Below, in pieces: positions 9,021 through 17,165 of a stretch of 64,000 bases of DNA; within the stretch, counting starts at the first letter, position 1, and each line of letters starts with the position of its first letter. The notes below the pieces were generated by a model. That model was not told the DNA's origin. It was given only the letters and a program-made list of their open reading frames with translations, and made no database searches. Source of the DNA: Neolewinella lacunae. GTDB taxonomy: Bacteria; Bacteroidota; Bacteroidia; Chitinophagales; Saprospiraceae. A program made the translations under genes and the position numbers. The stretch covers positions 1-64,000 of the forward strand of contig NZ_JACSIT010000098.1 in NCBI RefSeq assembly GCF_014349155.1. The letters are read 5' to 3'.

Positions 9021-11816
9021 ATGAAAGAGTGGGATGAACTGACGGAGGATGAGCAGACGCCGGAGGCGGGGTATCTAGAGGCTTTGCGGCGGATTGAGGC
9101 TTGCCGGGAGAAGGGGGAGTGGGCGCTTGATTTGAGCGGGTTGAAGCTACTAAAGATTCCGCATGAAGTGGCTGAACTGGTGGGTTTGCAATCCCTTTAT
9201 CTTCACATCAATCAAATTTCTGATCTTGGGCTGCTGGCTGAGCTGGTAGGTTTAGAAAAGCTTATTCTTTTCAGGAACCAAATTACTGATCTTGTTCCGC
9301 TGGCTGGGCTGGTGGGTTTGCGAGTGCTTGATCTTTCTCGCAACCAAATTACTGATCTTGATCCGCTGGCTGGGCTGGTGGGTTTGGAATCCCTTTGGCT
9401 TCACAACAACCAAATTACTGATCTTGATCCGCTGGCTGGGATGGTGGGTTTGGAAAAACTTGGACTTAATCGCAACCAAATTAAAGATCTTGAGCCGCTG
9501 GCGGCCTTATTGAACAAAGGACTGCCCATTTCGTTTGGTCGGTACTCTACAGATGACGGAATATATCTTGATGAAAACTCCCTCATCAACCCACCCCGAG
9601 AAATCGCCCAGCAGGGTACCAAAGCGGTCCTAAAGTACTTGGCCGATCAAGAGCGCCTCGGTGTCCAAAAAGCCTACGAAGGCCGTCTGATGATCGTCGG
9701 GGAAGGGAAGGTGGGCAAAACTACGCTGCTGCACAAACTCAAAGACCCCACTTTCGTACCGAACCCGGACGAGCCCCAAACCCACGGCATCAATATCTGG
9801 CGCGACTGGACATTTCCCGTGCCCGGCAAGGAGGAAGCGTACAGCGCCAGCGTCTGGGATTTCGGCGGGCAAGACATTCAGCACCTGACCCACCAGTATT
9901 TTTTTACGCCGGGGACGGTCTTTTTGCTGGTGGTAAATAAGCGCGGCAACAATGTGGAAAGCGAGGCCAGCCAGCTCAATTACTGGTTTCGCATTATCGA
10001 ACTGATGGGGCGTAACGCGGGGCAGAAGGCGCGGGTGCTGGTGGTACACAACGTATTCAATAGCGATAAAAGCCACCAAGGCTTTAACCTCGGGCCCTAC
10101 CAGGAGCGCTACGCGGAAACGCTGGAGATCAGTTTTCAAGCGGTGAACCTCGCTACGCAAAGTGGGGCTTTTGACGACCTTCGCCGCGACATCCAAACCG
10201 CGCTCATCGAACTCCCCGGCGTAGGGGAAAAAATCATCAAAGGCTGGCCAGACATCCGGCGGGAGCTGGGTGAAATGCGGGAAGAGCGGCGCATTTCCTG
10301 GAAAGAATTCGGCAAGCTTTGTGCGCCCAAAGGCATTGTCGAAGAAGAGAGTAAACTGCTGCTCACCCGCTACCTGGCCCGCCTCGGCGAAATCTTGCAC
10401 TACGAACACGGCGGGCTGCTGTTCGATAACGTTTTGCTCGATATCGACTGGGTCACCACCGCCGTTTACGGCATTACGGAGAGCCAGGATATCATCAATC
10501 GCAAGGGGCGTTTTACGCGGGAGGAGATCGTCAGCGTTTGGCAAAAGAACGGCGTTACGGACCCCAGCAACCACGAGCTGATGCTGCAATTGCTGCAAAT
10601 GGATGCTTTTGAACTCTGTTGGAAAACAGAGGCAGGGGAGTACCTTACGCCGACGCTGTTTTCTGCGCACGAGCCCGCAGCGCCGTCCGTCCGGCCCGAC
10701 CTGGGCGTGCGTTTTCACTACGATTATTTGCCGAAGGGTTTGCTCGGGCAGTTGATCGTGCGGCTGCACCCCCACCTGGAAGCGGACCATTACTGGCAGG
10801 AGGGTGTTTATTTGGTCCGGGAAGGCTGCCGGGCGCGGGTTTCCCGTCCGCTGGCCGATAAAGACGGGGAGCGGATCATTGAGATTATCGTGGAGGGGTC
10901 GGCACCGCGGCACTACGCGCTGCTGTCTTTGGTGGTGCAGGAATTGGAGACGATACACCGGCGCTCTTTTCCCCGGATCAGTTTTGAGAAGGAAATCCCT
11001 TGCCCCTGCGAACGCTGCCGGGCGGGTATGCTTGGCCAACACTATTTCGGGTGGAATAAACTGCTGGAATTACGAAATGAAGGCGACCCGATTGCCTTTT
11101 GCGGCAACAACCGCCAAACTGCCATTGCGCTTTTACTGGAAGGATTTCAACGACTTGAAAAACAATCACCGATGAATTTTGCTGAACGGATACGCCAACT
11201 GGTGTCAAGCAACCAAATAAAGGAAGCCCTGGAACTGCTAGATCGGCAGTATCCTTCGGACGCGGCGGCGCTGCTCTCCAGTGATTATCGGAGACTGCAA
11301 GACAACCAAATCATGGGCGTGCTCAGTGGCGAGGAAGAGCGACGAGTATCGGCGCAAATTGCCTCCCGCTTGTTGTCCCTGGCCAGCAAACTCGGCGAAC
11401 AACCCAGTGAACAGCAGCAGCGTAAAACCATTGAAGCCGCCCTCCCCGGCCTCACCGCACAACTGGACCGCATCGAAGCCACCGGCAAGGACACCAACCA
11501 AAAGGTAACGGCCCTGGGCCAAATCCTGCTGCACATCGGCCAGGAAGTGGAAAATACGCGGGAGGACTTGTTCGTCAGTCGGCAGGAAGAGCGGCAGTTT
11601 ATGCGCAAGTTGGAGGAAACGGTGGAGCAACTCCCCGTCCCCCAGCAGCCCGGCGAAGCCTGGTACGAGCGGCCGGCGAAAGCGAAAATCAAAATAGCGT
11701 TGGATTTGCTGGCTTTCGTGCCGGGGATGTCCCTGAAATGGGAAAAAGAGTTGAGTAAGGATGGGGCGCGGGTGCCGCGGAGTTGGGGGGAGTTTAAGGG
11801 GTGGTTTTTGGGGTGA
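9021..11816 (+). CDS. Leucine-rich-repeat Roco (Roc-COR) GTPase 2
   Basis: 931 residues, a paralogue of the protein at 4526-7648 with the same order of parts: an N-terminal MKEWDELTEDEQTPEAGYLE segment, five 22-residue leucine-rich repeats (56-165), a Roc GTPase (P-loop GEGKVGKTTLL near 230, WDFGGQD, NKRG), a COR-like region with a CPCERCRAG Cys cluster, and a coiled C-terminus. The final ~120 residues are almost identical to Roco 1 even at the DNA level, whereas the GTPase and COR parts have diverged. This suggests gene conversion or a shared C-terminal partner. The difference in length is mainly the repeat number, ten against five. Start is the ATG at 9021, preceded by the same sequence context as in Roco 1. 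Its role is unknown, probably in the same system. Confidence 0.88.
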   Translation: MKEWDELTEDEQTPEAGYLEALRRIEACREKGEWALDLSGLKLLKIPHEVAELVGLQSLYLHINQISDLGLLAELVGLEKLILFRNQITDLVPLAGLVGLRVLDLSRNQITDLDPLAGLVGLESLWLHNNQITDLDPLAGMVGLEKLGLNRNQIKDLEPLAALLNKGLPISFGRYSTDDGIYLDENSLINPPREIAQQGTKAVLKYLADQERLGVQKAYEGRLMIVGEGKVGKTTLLHKLKDPTFVPNPDEPQTHGINIWRDWTFPVPGKEEAYSASVWDFGGQDIQHLTHQYFFTPGTVFLLVVNKRGNNVESEASQLNYWFRIIELMGRNAGQKARVLVVHNVFNSDKSHQGFNLGPYQERYAETLEISFQAVNLATQSGAFDDLRRDIQTALIELPGVGEKIIKGWPDIRRELGEMREERRISWKEFGKLCAPKGIVEEESKLLLTRYLARLGEILHYEHGGLLFDNVLLDIDWVTTAVYGITESQDIINRKGRFTREEIVSVWQKNGVTDPSNHELMLQLLQMDAFELCWKTEAGEYLTPTLFSAHEPAAPSVRPDLGVRFHYDYLPKGLLGQLIVRLHPHLEADHYWQEGVYLVREGCRARVSRPLADKDGERIIEIIVEGSAPRHYALLSLVVQELETIHRRSFPRISFEKEIPCPCERCRAGMLGQHYFGWNKLLELRNEGDPIAFCGNNRQTAIALLLEGFQRLEKQSPMNFAERIRQLVSSNQIKEALELLDRQYPSDAAALLSSDYRRLQDNQIMGVLSGEEERRVSAQIASRLLSLASKLGEQPSEQQQRKTIEAALPGLTAQLDRIEATGKDTNQKVTALGQILLHIGQEVENTREDLFVSRQEERQFMRKLEETVEQLPVPQQPGEAWYERPAKAKIKIALDLLAFVPGMSLKWEKELSKDGARVPRSWGEFKGWFLG
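9186..9515 (+). repeat. Five tandem 66-bp units coding leucine-rich repeats
   Basis: The units encode LxxLxLxxNQITDLDPLAGLVG-type repeats. They share the DNA word AACCAAATTACTGATCTTG and differ mainly in the outward-facing positions. Confidence 0.85.
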
Positions 11817-11817
11817 G

Positions 11818-11975
11818 GGGTATGAGAGGGGGCCGGGCCTCTGGTCCGGGTATTCCTTCAGCCCATGGAGTTGCTTGGAGTGGGGGCGGGGAGTTGCTTG
11901 GAGCTTTTTTTGGATCCGGACCTCTGGTCCGGTTGGTTTGCCGGGCCGGAGGTCCGGATCCGTTTGGGAACTGCT
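11818..11975 (+). repeat. Composite CATGGAGT repeat, left flank of the ATPase-nuclease pair
   Basis: Right after the Roco 2 stop come GGTATTCCTTCAGCCCATG, then GAGTTGCTTGGAGT twice, then a GGATCC/GGTCCGG palindromic block (GGATCCGGACC ... GGTCCGG). The same order TTyAGCCCATGGAGT recurs at 13985 directly after the nuclease stop, and inverted at 14400-14440 and 18400-18850. The rest of the spacer up to 12232 holds an inverted repeat and a promoter box, listed separately. Confidence 0.75.
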
Positions 11976-12162
11976 GCGATGGGGAAGGTCTGGACCTCCA
12001 ACAGCCCACTAAAGCAAAAGCAGATTGAAGACACAGAGCTCCTTCCTCAGTGTGCTAGACAATGGGCTATGTGGGGGAGTAGAAGAGAGGTGTTGAAGGG
12101 GCGGGTGAGGCATCGATAAGTCTGTTAGCGAGGCCTGAAAGGGGTTTAAAGGGCTGGAAACG

Positions 12163-12176
12163 AGTTGTTTACAACT
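12163..12176. promoter_or_regulatory. Inverted repeat, possible operator of the ATPase-nuclease operon
   Basis: AGTTGTTTACAACT is a perfect 6-bp inverted repeat with a 2-bp centre. It lies 28 bases upstream of the -7 box at 12204, near the expected -33 region. No regulator gene adjoins it. Confidence 0.3.
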
Positions 12177-12203
12177 AAAATAGGTGGAGTAAGTCCCTTT
12201 CCT

Positions 12204-12211
12204 TAGCTTTG
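12204..12211 (+). promoter_or_regulatory. -7 promoter box of the ATPase-nuclease operon
   Basis: TAGCTTTG fits TAnnTTTG and lies 21 bases before the ATG at 12232. Confidence 0.45.
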
Positions 12212-12231
12212 TTCCAGTAAAGTACAGCAAG

Positions 12232-13476
12232 ATGGCGAAGATTAAAGTCGAGAACTTTGGGCCAATCAACGGGGGGGTTGTTGGAGATGACGAGTTCCTG
12301 TATTTTGAAAAGGTCACTATCCTAATCGGCAATCAAGCCACGGGTAAAAGCAGCGTTGCGAAGTTAATTTCTACCATTTCGTGGATTGAAAAGTCTTTGT
12401 ACAAAAAGGAGCTTTCCGTTAAAGAGGTTACTACCTACAACCGATTTCGTAAGAAGTACTGTGCGTATCAGGGAATAGATACTTACTTTAAAGATAATAC
12501 CATCATCCTTTATTATGGTGAACATGTGAATTTGTTTTATCGGGATGGAAACGTGATAATTGAAGAGCAACCGTTAAAAGATTTTCGATCTCCCAAGATA
12601 ATGTACGTGCCAGCAGAAAGGAATTTCTTGAGCGTGGTAGAGGATCCGGGCAGGTTGAAAAATCTGCCTTTGCCGCTTTACACCTTTCTTGAAGAGTTTG
12701 AAACCGCAAAACGTAATTTAAAAGGGATTATTCCAATTCCGGTAGCCAAAGTAGAATTTGAATATCAGCGGCAGAATAAAATATCTTATATTAAAGGGGA
12801 TGATTATAAGGTTAGGCTGAAAAACGCTTCTAGTGGAATTCAATCGCTTTTGCCTTTGTACATGGTGTCTAAAAATTTGGCGGAGAATGTAGACAAAGAC
12901 GAGAGCAAAGGTGTAAAGAGAGTTAGCCTTGAACAGGAAAAACAGATCAAGGACCAATTAGATAAGTTGCTGAATAGGAAAGACCTCACAGAAGATCTCC
13001 GGGAATTACTTTTGGAGCAACTCAATTCGGTATACCGAAACTTAGTATTTATAAATATTGTAGAAGAGCCTGAGCAAAATTTATATCCGAAGTCTCAGAT
13101 GTCGTTGTTGTTCGAATTGTTTAAATTCAATAACATGACGGAAGGGAATAAACTTTTGCTTACAACACATAGTCCATATATATTAAATTATACTAGCTTA
13201 GCTATAAAAGCTAAGAATGTAGTGGATAAAATAAAAGTCGACGATGAGAAACGTGCGGAGGAGTGGTGGAGGGCAGTGCATAACATCGTTCCGGAGGCAT
13301 CTATTTTAAATAGAGAAGGTGTGTATGTATACGAAATGAATGCTGATGGTAGTATCCTGCGATTGAAAGACTACAATGGTATTCCGTCGGACGAAAATCA
13401 TTTGAACCAGCTGTTGGCGGAGACAAATGATCTTTTTGATCAATTGCTGGAGCTCGAAGAAGAAATCGATGATTAA
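12232..13476 (+). CDS. AAA/ABC-type ATPase of a two-gene defence-like module
   Basis: 414 residues. The protein has an ABC/SMC-type ATPase fold as in the AAA_15/AAA_21 families: Walker A IGNQATGKSS (about 32-41), a signature-like SSGIQSLLPLY (about 205), Walker B FINIVEEPEQNLYP (about 275), and an H-loop LLTTHSPYILN (about 308). A charged segment (EDLRELL..., about 230-260) precedes Walker B. Ends are clear: ATG at 12232 behind a promoter box, TAA at 13474. The gene is much more AT-rich than its surroundings, consistent with recent transfer. Such ATPases act as sensors in PARIS, Septu, Gabija-like and other systems, each paired with a nuclease or other effector. Here the partner is the overlapping gene at 13469. 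The exact system was not recognised. Confidence 0.82.
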   Translation: MAKIKVENFGPINGGVVGDDEFLYFEKVTILIGNQATGKSSVAKLISTISWIEKSLYKKELSVKEVTTYNRFRKKYCAYQGIDTYFKDNTIILYYGEHVNLFYRDGNVIIEEQPLKDFRSPKIMYVPAERNFLSVVEDPGRLKNLPLPLYTFLEEFETAKRNLKGIIPIPVAKVEFEYQRQNKISYIKGDDYKVRLKNASSGIQSLLPLYMVSKNLAENVDKDESKGVKRVSLEQEKQIKDQLDKLLNRKDLTEDLRELLLEQLNSVYRNLVFINIVEEPEQNLYPKSQMSLLFELFKFNNMTEGNKLLLTTHSPYILNYTSLAIKAKNVVDKIKVDDEKRAEEWWRAVHNIVPEASILNREGVYVYEMNADGSILRLKDYNGIPSDENHLNQLLAETNDLFDQLLELEEEIDD

Positions 13477-13957
13477 TTTCAACGTTGCAAAGTGCCAGTC
13501 GGAAAGCCAGGCAGAACGGTTCGGCCTGCACGACCCGCAGGACGGCGGGGCTGCGTACATTGACGAAAGTGGCCAGGTGGTTTGGAATTGCGTGGTGCTG
13601 AACCCCGCCGCGTTCCCTTGCGTATTTACCGCGATTGATCATTGTATCGAGATTGTGGATCAGGACGGCAACCTTAAGCGGTCTTGCGACGGGATGCTGA
13701 CTTATAAGGGACACGTGATACTGGTAGAACTTAAGCACCGGGGTTCGGATTGGATCTCGCTTGGCGTCGACCAGTTAAGGCAAACCACCGTTCTGTTGAT
13801 GGAGGGGCGTAATGCGGCCGACTTCAGAAAGAAATTGGCGGTACTGGCCAACTCCAAGCATCCCCAGTTTAAATTCGGGCACCAGAGTACCATGGAGCAA
13901 TTCCGGCAGGAGACGGGTTTTCGCTTGTTGATCGTGGGCGAGATAAAATTGAAATGA
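13469..13957 (+). CDS. Small PD-(D/E)xK nuclease candidate, effector of the ATPase
   Basis: 162 residues from the ATG at 13469, which overlaps the ATPase stop by eight bases (ATGATTAA), so the two are translationally coupled. The core reads RSCDGMLTYKGHVILVELKH: D74, then E87-x-K89 twelve residues later, with Q102 and Q105 downstream (GVDQLRQTT). This spacing fits a PD-(D/E)xK nuclease. No known family name could be assigned. A frame extending upstream to 13427 would run inside the ATPase gene and is less likely. GC content is closer to the genome average than that of the ATPase. By analogy with other ATPase-nuclease pairs it would cut nucleic acid once released or activated (inference). Confidence 0.65.
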   Translation: MINFNVAKCQSESQAERFGLHDPQDGGAAYIDESGQVVWNCVVLNPAAFPCVFTAIDHCIEIVDQDGNLKRSCDGMLTYKGHVILVELKHRGSDWISLGVDQLRQTTVLLMEGRNAADFRKKLAVLANSKHPQFKFGHQSTMEQFRQETGFRLLIVGEIKLK

Positions 13958-13958
13958 G

Positions 13959-14062
13959 GGGGGCTGGCTTTGGTATTTTTTTAGCCCATGGAGTGACACG
14001 GAGTTTTTCATGGAGTTGCTTGGAGTTTGTTGGGGGCTGGCGGAAAACTCCAGTCCTTACTC
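13959..14062 (+). repeat. Composite CATGGAGT repeat, right flank of the ATPase-nuclease pair
   Basis: Immediately after the nuclease stop come GGTATTTTTTTAGCCCATG, GAGTGACACGGAGT and CATGGAGTTGCTTGGAGTTT. It has the same orientation as the left-flank copy at 11850, giving direct repeats around the module. Confidence 0.75.
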
Positions 14063-14330
14063 CAACCCGCTGGCCCATCGACACCTACGAGGAGCCGGGG
14101 GGATTTAAAATTTACGATTCAACATTCAACATTTAAAATTTGGCATCCGCCGGGAGGTTGGATCAACCCTAGTGAGCTAGTTTTCTGGGAAGGCGGTTGA
14201 TTTCTTAGCAAGCCTCCCTCCTAAGCGATTTCTCCTCCGAGGCATCTTTTGCCGTCTGAAATGAGGGGAATTTCTCGAAGTGGTAATCTTTGAAGGCGAA
14301 AGTTCCTCAGGGGTATAAATCGCTTTGGGG
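14063..14330. other. Spacer without a recognised gene
   Basis: AT-rich short words (AAAATTTACGATTCAACATT, ATTTAAAATTTGG) and no convincing reading frame. A similar AT-rich string with TGTAAATTGTAAATT recurs at 14525-14560, just after the end of the xylan operon. Confidence 0.4.
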
Positions 14331-14339
14331 GAGTTTTTT

Positions 14340-14480
14340 TGGTTCTGGGGTGTTGAGGGTCGGGCTAAAGCCGCGACAATACCTTAGGCGCCCCAAACTC
14401 TATGCAACTCCATGCTACACTCCATGCAACTCCATGGGCAAAAGGGATAGCCGGACCGGAGGTCCTGATCCAGTCGAAAA
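14340..14480 (-). repeat. Composite CTCCATG repeat
   Basis: The block GGTCGGGCTAAAGCCGCGAC + AATACCTTAGGCGCCCC is followed by four CTCyATG words at 10-12 bp steps and then GGGCAAAAGGGA and a CCGGACCGGAGGTCC palindrome. It is inverted relative to the copies at 11850 and 13985. Confidence 0.7.
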
Positions 14481-14562
14481 CAGCCCCGCCCAATCATCCC
14501 AGCAAACGTCAACCCCACCCAGCAAATGTCAAATTGTAAATGTTAAATTGTAAATTGTAAAC

Positions 14563-15570
14563 TCATTCCCCATAAGGCACCAACCCCAAAATCCGCCCCT
14601 CCGCATCATACCTGATCTCCGCCATCTTCACCGAGCGCAAGTGCGTAACCCCCTCCGAAAGAATGGAGTCGTGGTAAAACAACCACCATTTGCCCTGCCA
14701 CTGGGCGATGGAGTGGTGCGTCGTCCAGCCGATGACGGGCTCGAGGATGCGGCCAGCGTAAGTGAAGGGGCCGTAGGGGTTGTCCCCGATGGCGTAGCAG
14801 ATGTAGTGCGTGTCTCCCGTGGAATAGCTGAAGTAATACTTGCCGTTGTACTTGTGCAGCCAGCTGGCTTCGAAGAAACGGCGGTCGTTGTCGCCTTCGG
14901 TGAGTTCCTGGCCTTCCGCATCGAGAATAAGCACGGCCCGGGGCGCTTCGGCGAACGCCAGCATATCGTCCGTCAGGCGGGCGACGCGCGGGCATAGCGC
15001 GGCTTCGTCCTTGCCGGGCAACTCGTTGCCATCCGCCCATTCGTTGTTGCGGTATTTCTGGAGCTGCCCGCCCCAGATGCCGCCGAAGTACATATAGGCT
15101 TCGCCGTCGTCATCTACAAACACCGCCGGGTCAATGCTGTAACTGCCCTGGATGTAGTTGGGCTGGGGGACGAACGGGCCCGCCGGGTCATCACCCACCG
15201 CAACGCCAATGCGGAAGCGTTGCTCCTGGTCGCGCGCCGGAAAGTAGAAGTAGAATTTGCCGTTTTTCTCCGCGCAGTCCGGTGCCCACATTTGCCGGGT
15301 GGCCCAGGGGACGTCGGCCACGTGCAGCGCAACGCCGTGATCGGTCGCCTCCAGCGTTTGCTCGTCGACGCTCAGCACGTGGTAATCCTCCATGCCGAAG
15401 TGGTCGCCGTTGTCGTTGAAGGGGATGCCGGCGTCAACGTCGTGGCTGGGGTAGATGTAGAGCTTGCCGTTGAAGACGTGCGCCGAGGGGTCAGCGGTGT
15501 AGATGTGGGTGACGAGGGGCTGGGAGATGGCTTTTTTAGCGAGTTCCTGGTAATTTGGTGGGTTGGCCAT
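14563..15570 (-). CDS. Glycoside hydrolase family 43 (beta-xylosidase/arabinofuranosidase type)
   Basis: 335 residues, the single-domain five-bladed propeller of GH43. Likely catalytic residues are D27 in YTADPSAHVF (base), D147 in SIDPAVFVDDDG (pKa modulator) and E234 in FFEASWLHKYNGKYY (acid). No signal peptide is present, so it should act in the cytoplasm on short xylo- or arabinoxylo-oligosaccharides. It is the last gene of a minus-strand set after a GH10 xylanase and a GPH symporter: the xylanase cuts outside, the symporter imports, this enzyme finishes. A copy of the GCGCGGNCGCAGGTGC repeat lies 14 bases before the ATG. The precise substrate cannot be read from sequence. Confidence 0.88.
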   Translation of the reverse strand: MANPPNYQELAKKAISQPLVTHIYTADPSAHVFNGKLYIYPSHDVDAGIPFNDNGDHFGMEDYHVLSVDEQTLEATDHGVALHVADVPWATRQMWAPDCAEKNGKFYFYFPARDQEQRFRIGVAVGDDPAGPFVPQPNYIQGSYSIDPAVFVDDDGEAYMYFGGIWGGQLQKYRNNEWADGNELPGKDEAALCPRVARLTDDMLAFAEAPRAVLILDAEGQELTEGDNDRRFFEASWLHKYNGKYYFSYSTGDTHYICYAIGDNPYGPFTYAGRILEPVIGWTTHHSIAQWQGKWWLFYHDSILSEGVTHLRSVKMAEIRYDAEGRILGLVPYGE

Positions 15571-15583
15571 GTACTTATTTTTT

Positions 15584-15606
15584 GCGCGGGCGCAGGTGCC
15601 GGGGGA
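15584..15606 (-). repeat. GCGCGGNCGC repeat, copy before the GH43 start
   Basis: GCGCGGGCGCAGGTGCCGGG on the plus strand. It forms an inverted pair with 15645-15667, about 40 bases away, able to fold as a stem of about 20 bp between the symporter stop and the GH43 start. Confidence 0.8.
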
Positions 15607-15644
15607 GGTAACTGAGCCAGGAACTTCCCCGGCCTTTCAACTTT

Positions 15645-15667
15645 CCCCGGCACCTGCGGCCGCGCCC
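15645..15667 (+). repeat. GCGCGGNCGC repeat, partner copy
   Basis: CCCCGGCACCTGCGGCCGCG, followed by CCC. It lies 11 bases past the end of the symporter gene and is the inverse of the copy at 15584. Confidence 0.8.
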
Positions 15668-15677
15668 TGGTGAAAAT

Positions 15678-17108
15678 TTACGCAAGGTTCTCCGCCCGGC
15701 TGTTCAGCAGGTCGGTTTCAATTTGGGTTTCCATCCGCTTGTCAATTTCGTAGAAGAACAGCAGGCCGCAACCGATCAGGAAAGGCAGCGAAGCAAAGAC
15801 GGAAATGAGCAAACGGATGCCCGTGAGGGTCTCCGGTGCCTGTACCGCGAGGTCCTTGGCGTAGCCGTAGTACGAAAGCAGGCCGGCGACCAGCGCGCCG
15901 CCGATGCTGAGGCCTACCTTGAGGCCAAAGATCATCGCGGAGAAGATGATGGCCGTGGCCCGACGGTTGTTTTTCCACTCGGAATAATCGGCCACGTCGG
16001 CAATCATGGCCCAGAGGATCGGCACCGTAACGCCGTACGCGAGGCCGTGGCCAATCTGCAAAACAAAGACCCCCGCCACCGCCGTGGCCGGCATCAGCAG
16101 GTGCGCCAGCAAAAAGAGGGTAGAGAGGAAAAGAAAGCCGCCGAAAACGTTGCGTTTGCCGTACTTGTCCGCCAGCGCCTTTGAAAAGAAAATGCCGATG
16201 ATCTGGCAAATGATGCTGGTCGCGTTGTACAAACTGAAGGTAGAAGAAGCGGGGTCTTCGGCCGAGAAAAACCGCGTAAAGCCCACGTTTTCCAGGAAAG
16301 CGGCCATGGCGGCCTTGTCCATAAACTGCTCGAAGTAGTAGATGTAAGACCCGCCTTTGAGCGCCAGGGCGACGAAAACCAGCGTCGTCAGCGCCAGCAT
16401 AATCACCCAGGGCCGGTTGCGGAAGAGGTCTTTGAGGTCGGCCGCCACCGAAGATTCCTGCTCGGGTTTGGGGATCACCCGCTCTTTGGTGGTCAGGAAG
16501 GTGATCAGCAAGCAGACGACGCCCACCACGGCCAGGACCATCATCACCTTCTCAAAACCCACGGCCTTGTCGCCCGCACCCGCCCAAAGCACGATGGGGT
16601 ACACCAGCACCTGGATGATGAACTGGGCCACCATCACCGCCACGAAGCGGTAGCTGGAAAGGCTGTTGCGCTCGGCCATACTGCCGGTGAGCACGCCGCT
16701 GAGCGCGGAATACGGCAGGTTGTTGGCCGAGTAAATCATCACCAGCAAAAGGTAGGTGACGCCGGCGTACCAGAGTTTGCCCGTCGGACCAAAATCCGGC
16801 GTAGCAAAAGTGGCCATCACGATGGCGCCGAAGGGGATGGCAGTCCAGAGAATCCAGGGCCGGAATTTGCCCCAGCGCGTCCGCGTCCGGTCGGCAATGG
16901 CCCCCATCACCGGCGTGAAGAGCGCACCGCCCAGGATGCCCGCCCAGAAAATGATCAGCGAGGCCCAGCCGGCGGGAATGCCGTACACATCGGTATAAAA
17001 GAAGGCGATGAAAGTAACCAGGGTCTGGAATACCAGGTTGGCGGCGAGGTCGCCCAGGGCATAGCCTACTTTCTCCGTTACGCTCAGTTGGTGGTTTGCA
17101 ATCGACAT
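15678..17108 (-). CDS. GPH-family sugar:cation symporter
   Basis: 476 residues, about twelve membrane segments. The N-terminus EKVGYALGDLAANLVFQTLV and the DRTRTRWGKFRPWILW loop are typical of the glycoside-pentoside-hexuronide family (MelB, XynP/XylP). These proteins import sugars or short oligosaccharides with Na+ or H+. Placed between a xylanase and a GH43 enzyme, the likely substrate is xylobiose or longer xylo-oligomers (inference from context). The gene starts 57 bases after the xylanase stop in the same direction, so co-transcription is likely. Confidence 0.88.
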   Translation of the reverse strand: MSIANHQLSVTEKVGYALGDLAANLVFQTLVTFIAFFYTDVYGIPAGWASLIIFWAGILGGALFTPVMGAIADRTRTRWGKFRPWILWTAIPFGAIVMATFATPDFGPTGKLWYAGVTYLLLVMIYSANNLPYSALSGVLTGSMAERNSLSSYRFVAVMVAQFIIQVLVYPIVLWAGAGDKAVGFEKVMMVLAVVGVVCLLITFLTTKERVIPKPEQESSVAADLKDLFRNRPWVIMLALTTLVFVALALKGGSYIYYFEQFMDKAAMAAFLENVGFTRFFSAEDPASSTFSLYNATSIICQIIGIFFSKALADKYGKRNVFGGFLFLSTLFLLAHLLMPATAVAGVFVLQIGHGLAYGVTVPILWAMIADVADYSEWKNNRRATAIIFSAMIFGLKVGLSIGGALVAGLLSYYGYAKDLAVQAPETLTGIRLLISVFASLPFLIGCGLLFFYEIDKRMETQIETDLLNSRAENLA

Positions 17109-17165
17109 GAATACGAAAAGATGAAAAGACGGTGAATAAGGGGTGAAAGTAGGGTAAACACACCT

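Noticed and set aside
12009-13025. Several short minus-strand open frames under the ATPase operon
   Set aside because: They mirror the coding strand of the ATPase gene and show no start context or family similarity.
13427-13468. Longer start for the small nuclease gene
   Set aside because: It lies wholly inside the ATPase gene. The ATG at 13469 gives the usual short overlap.
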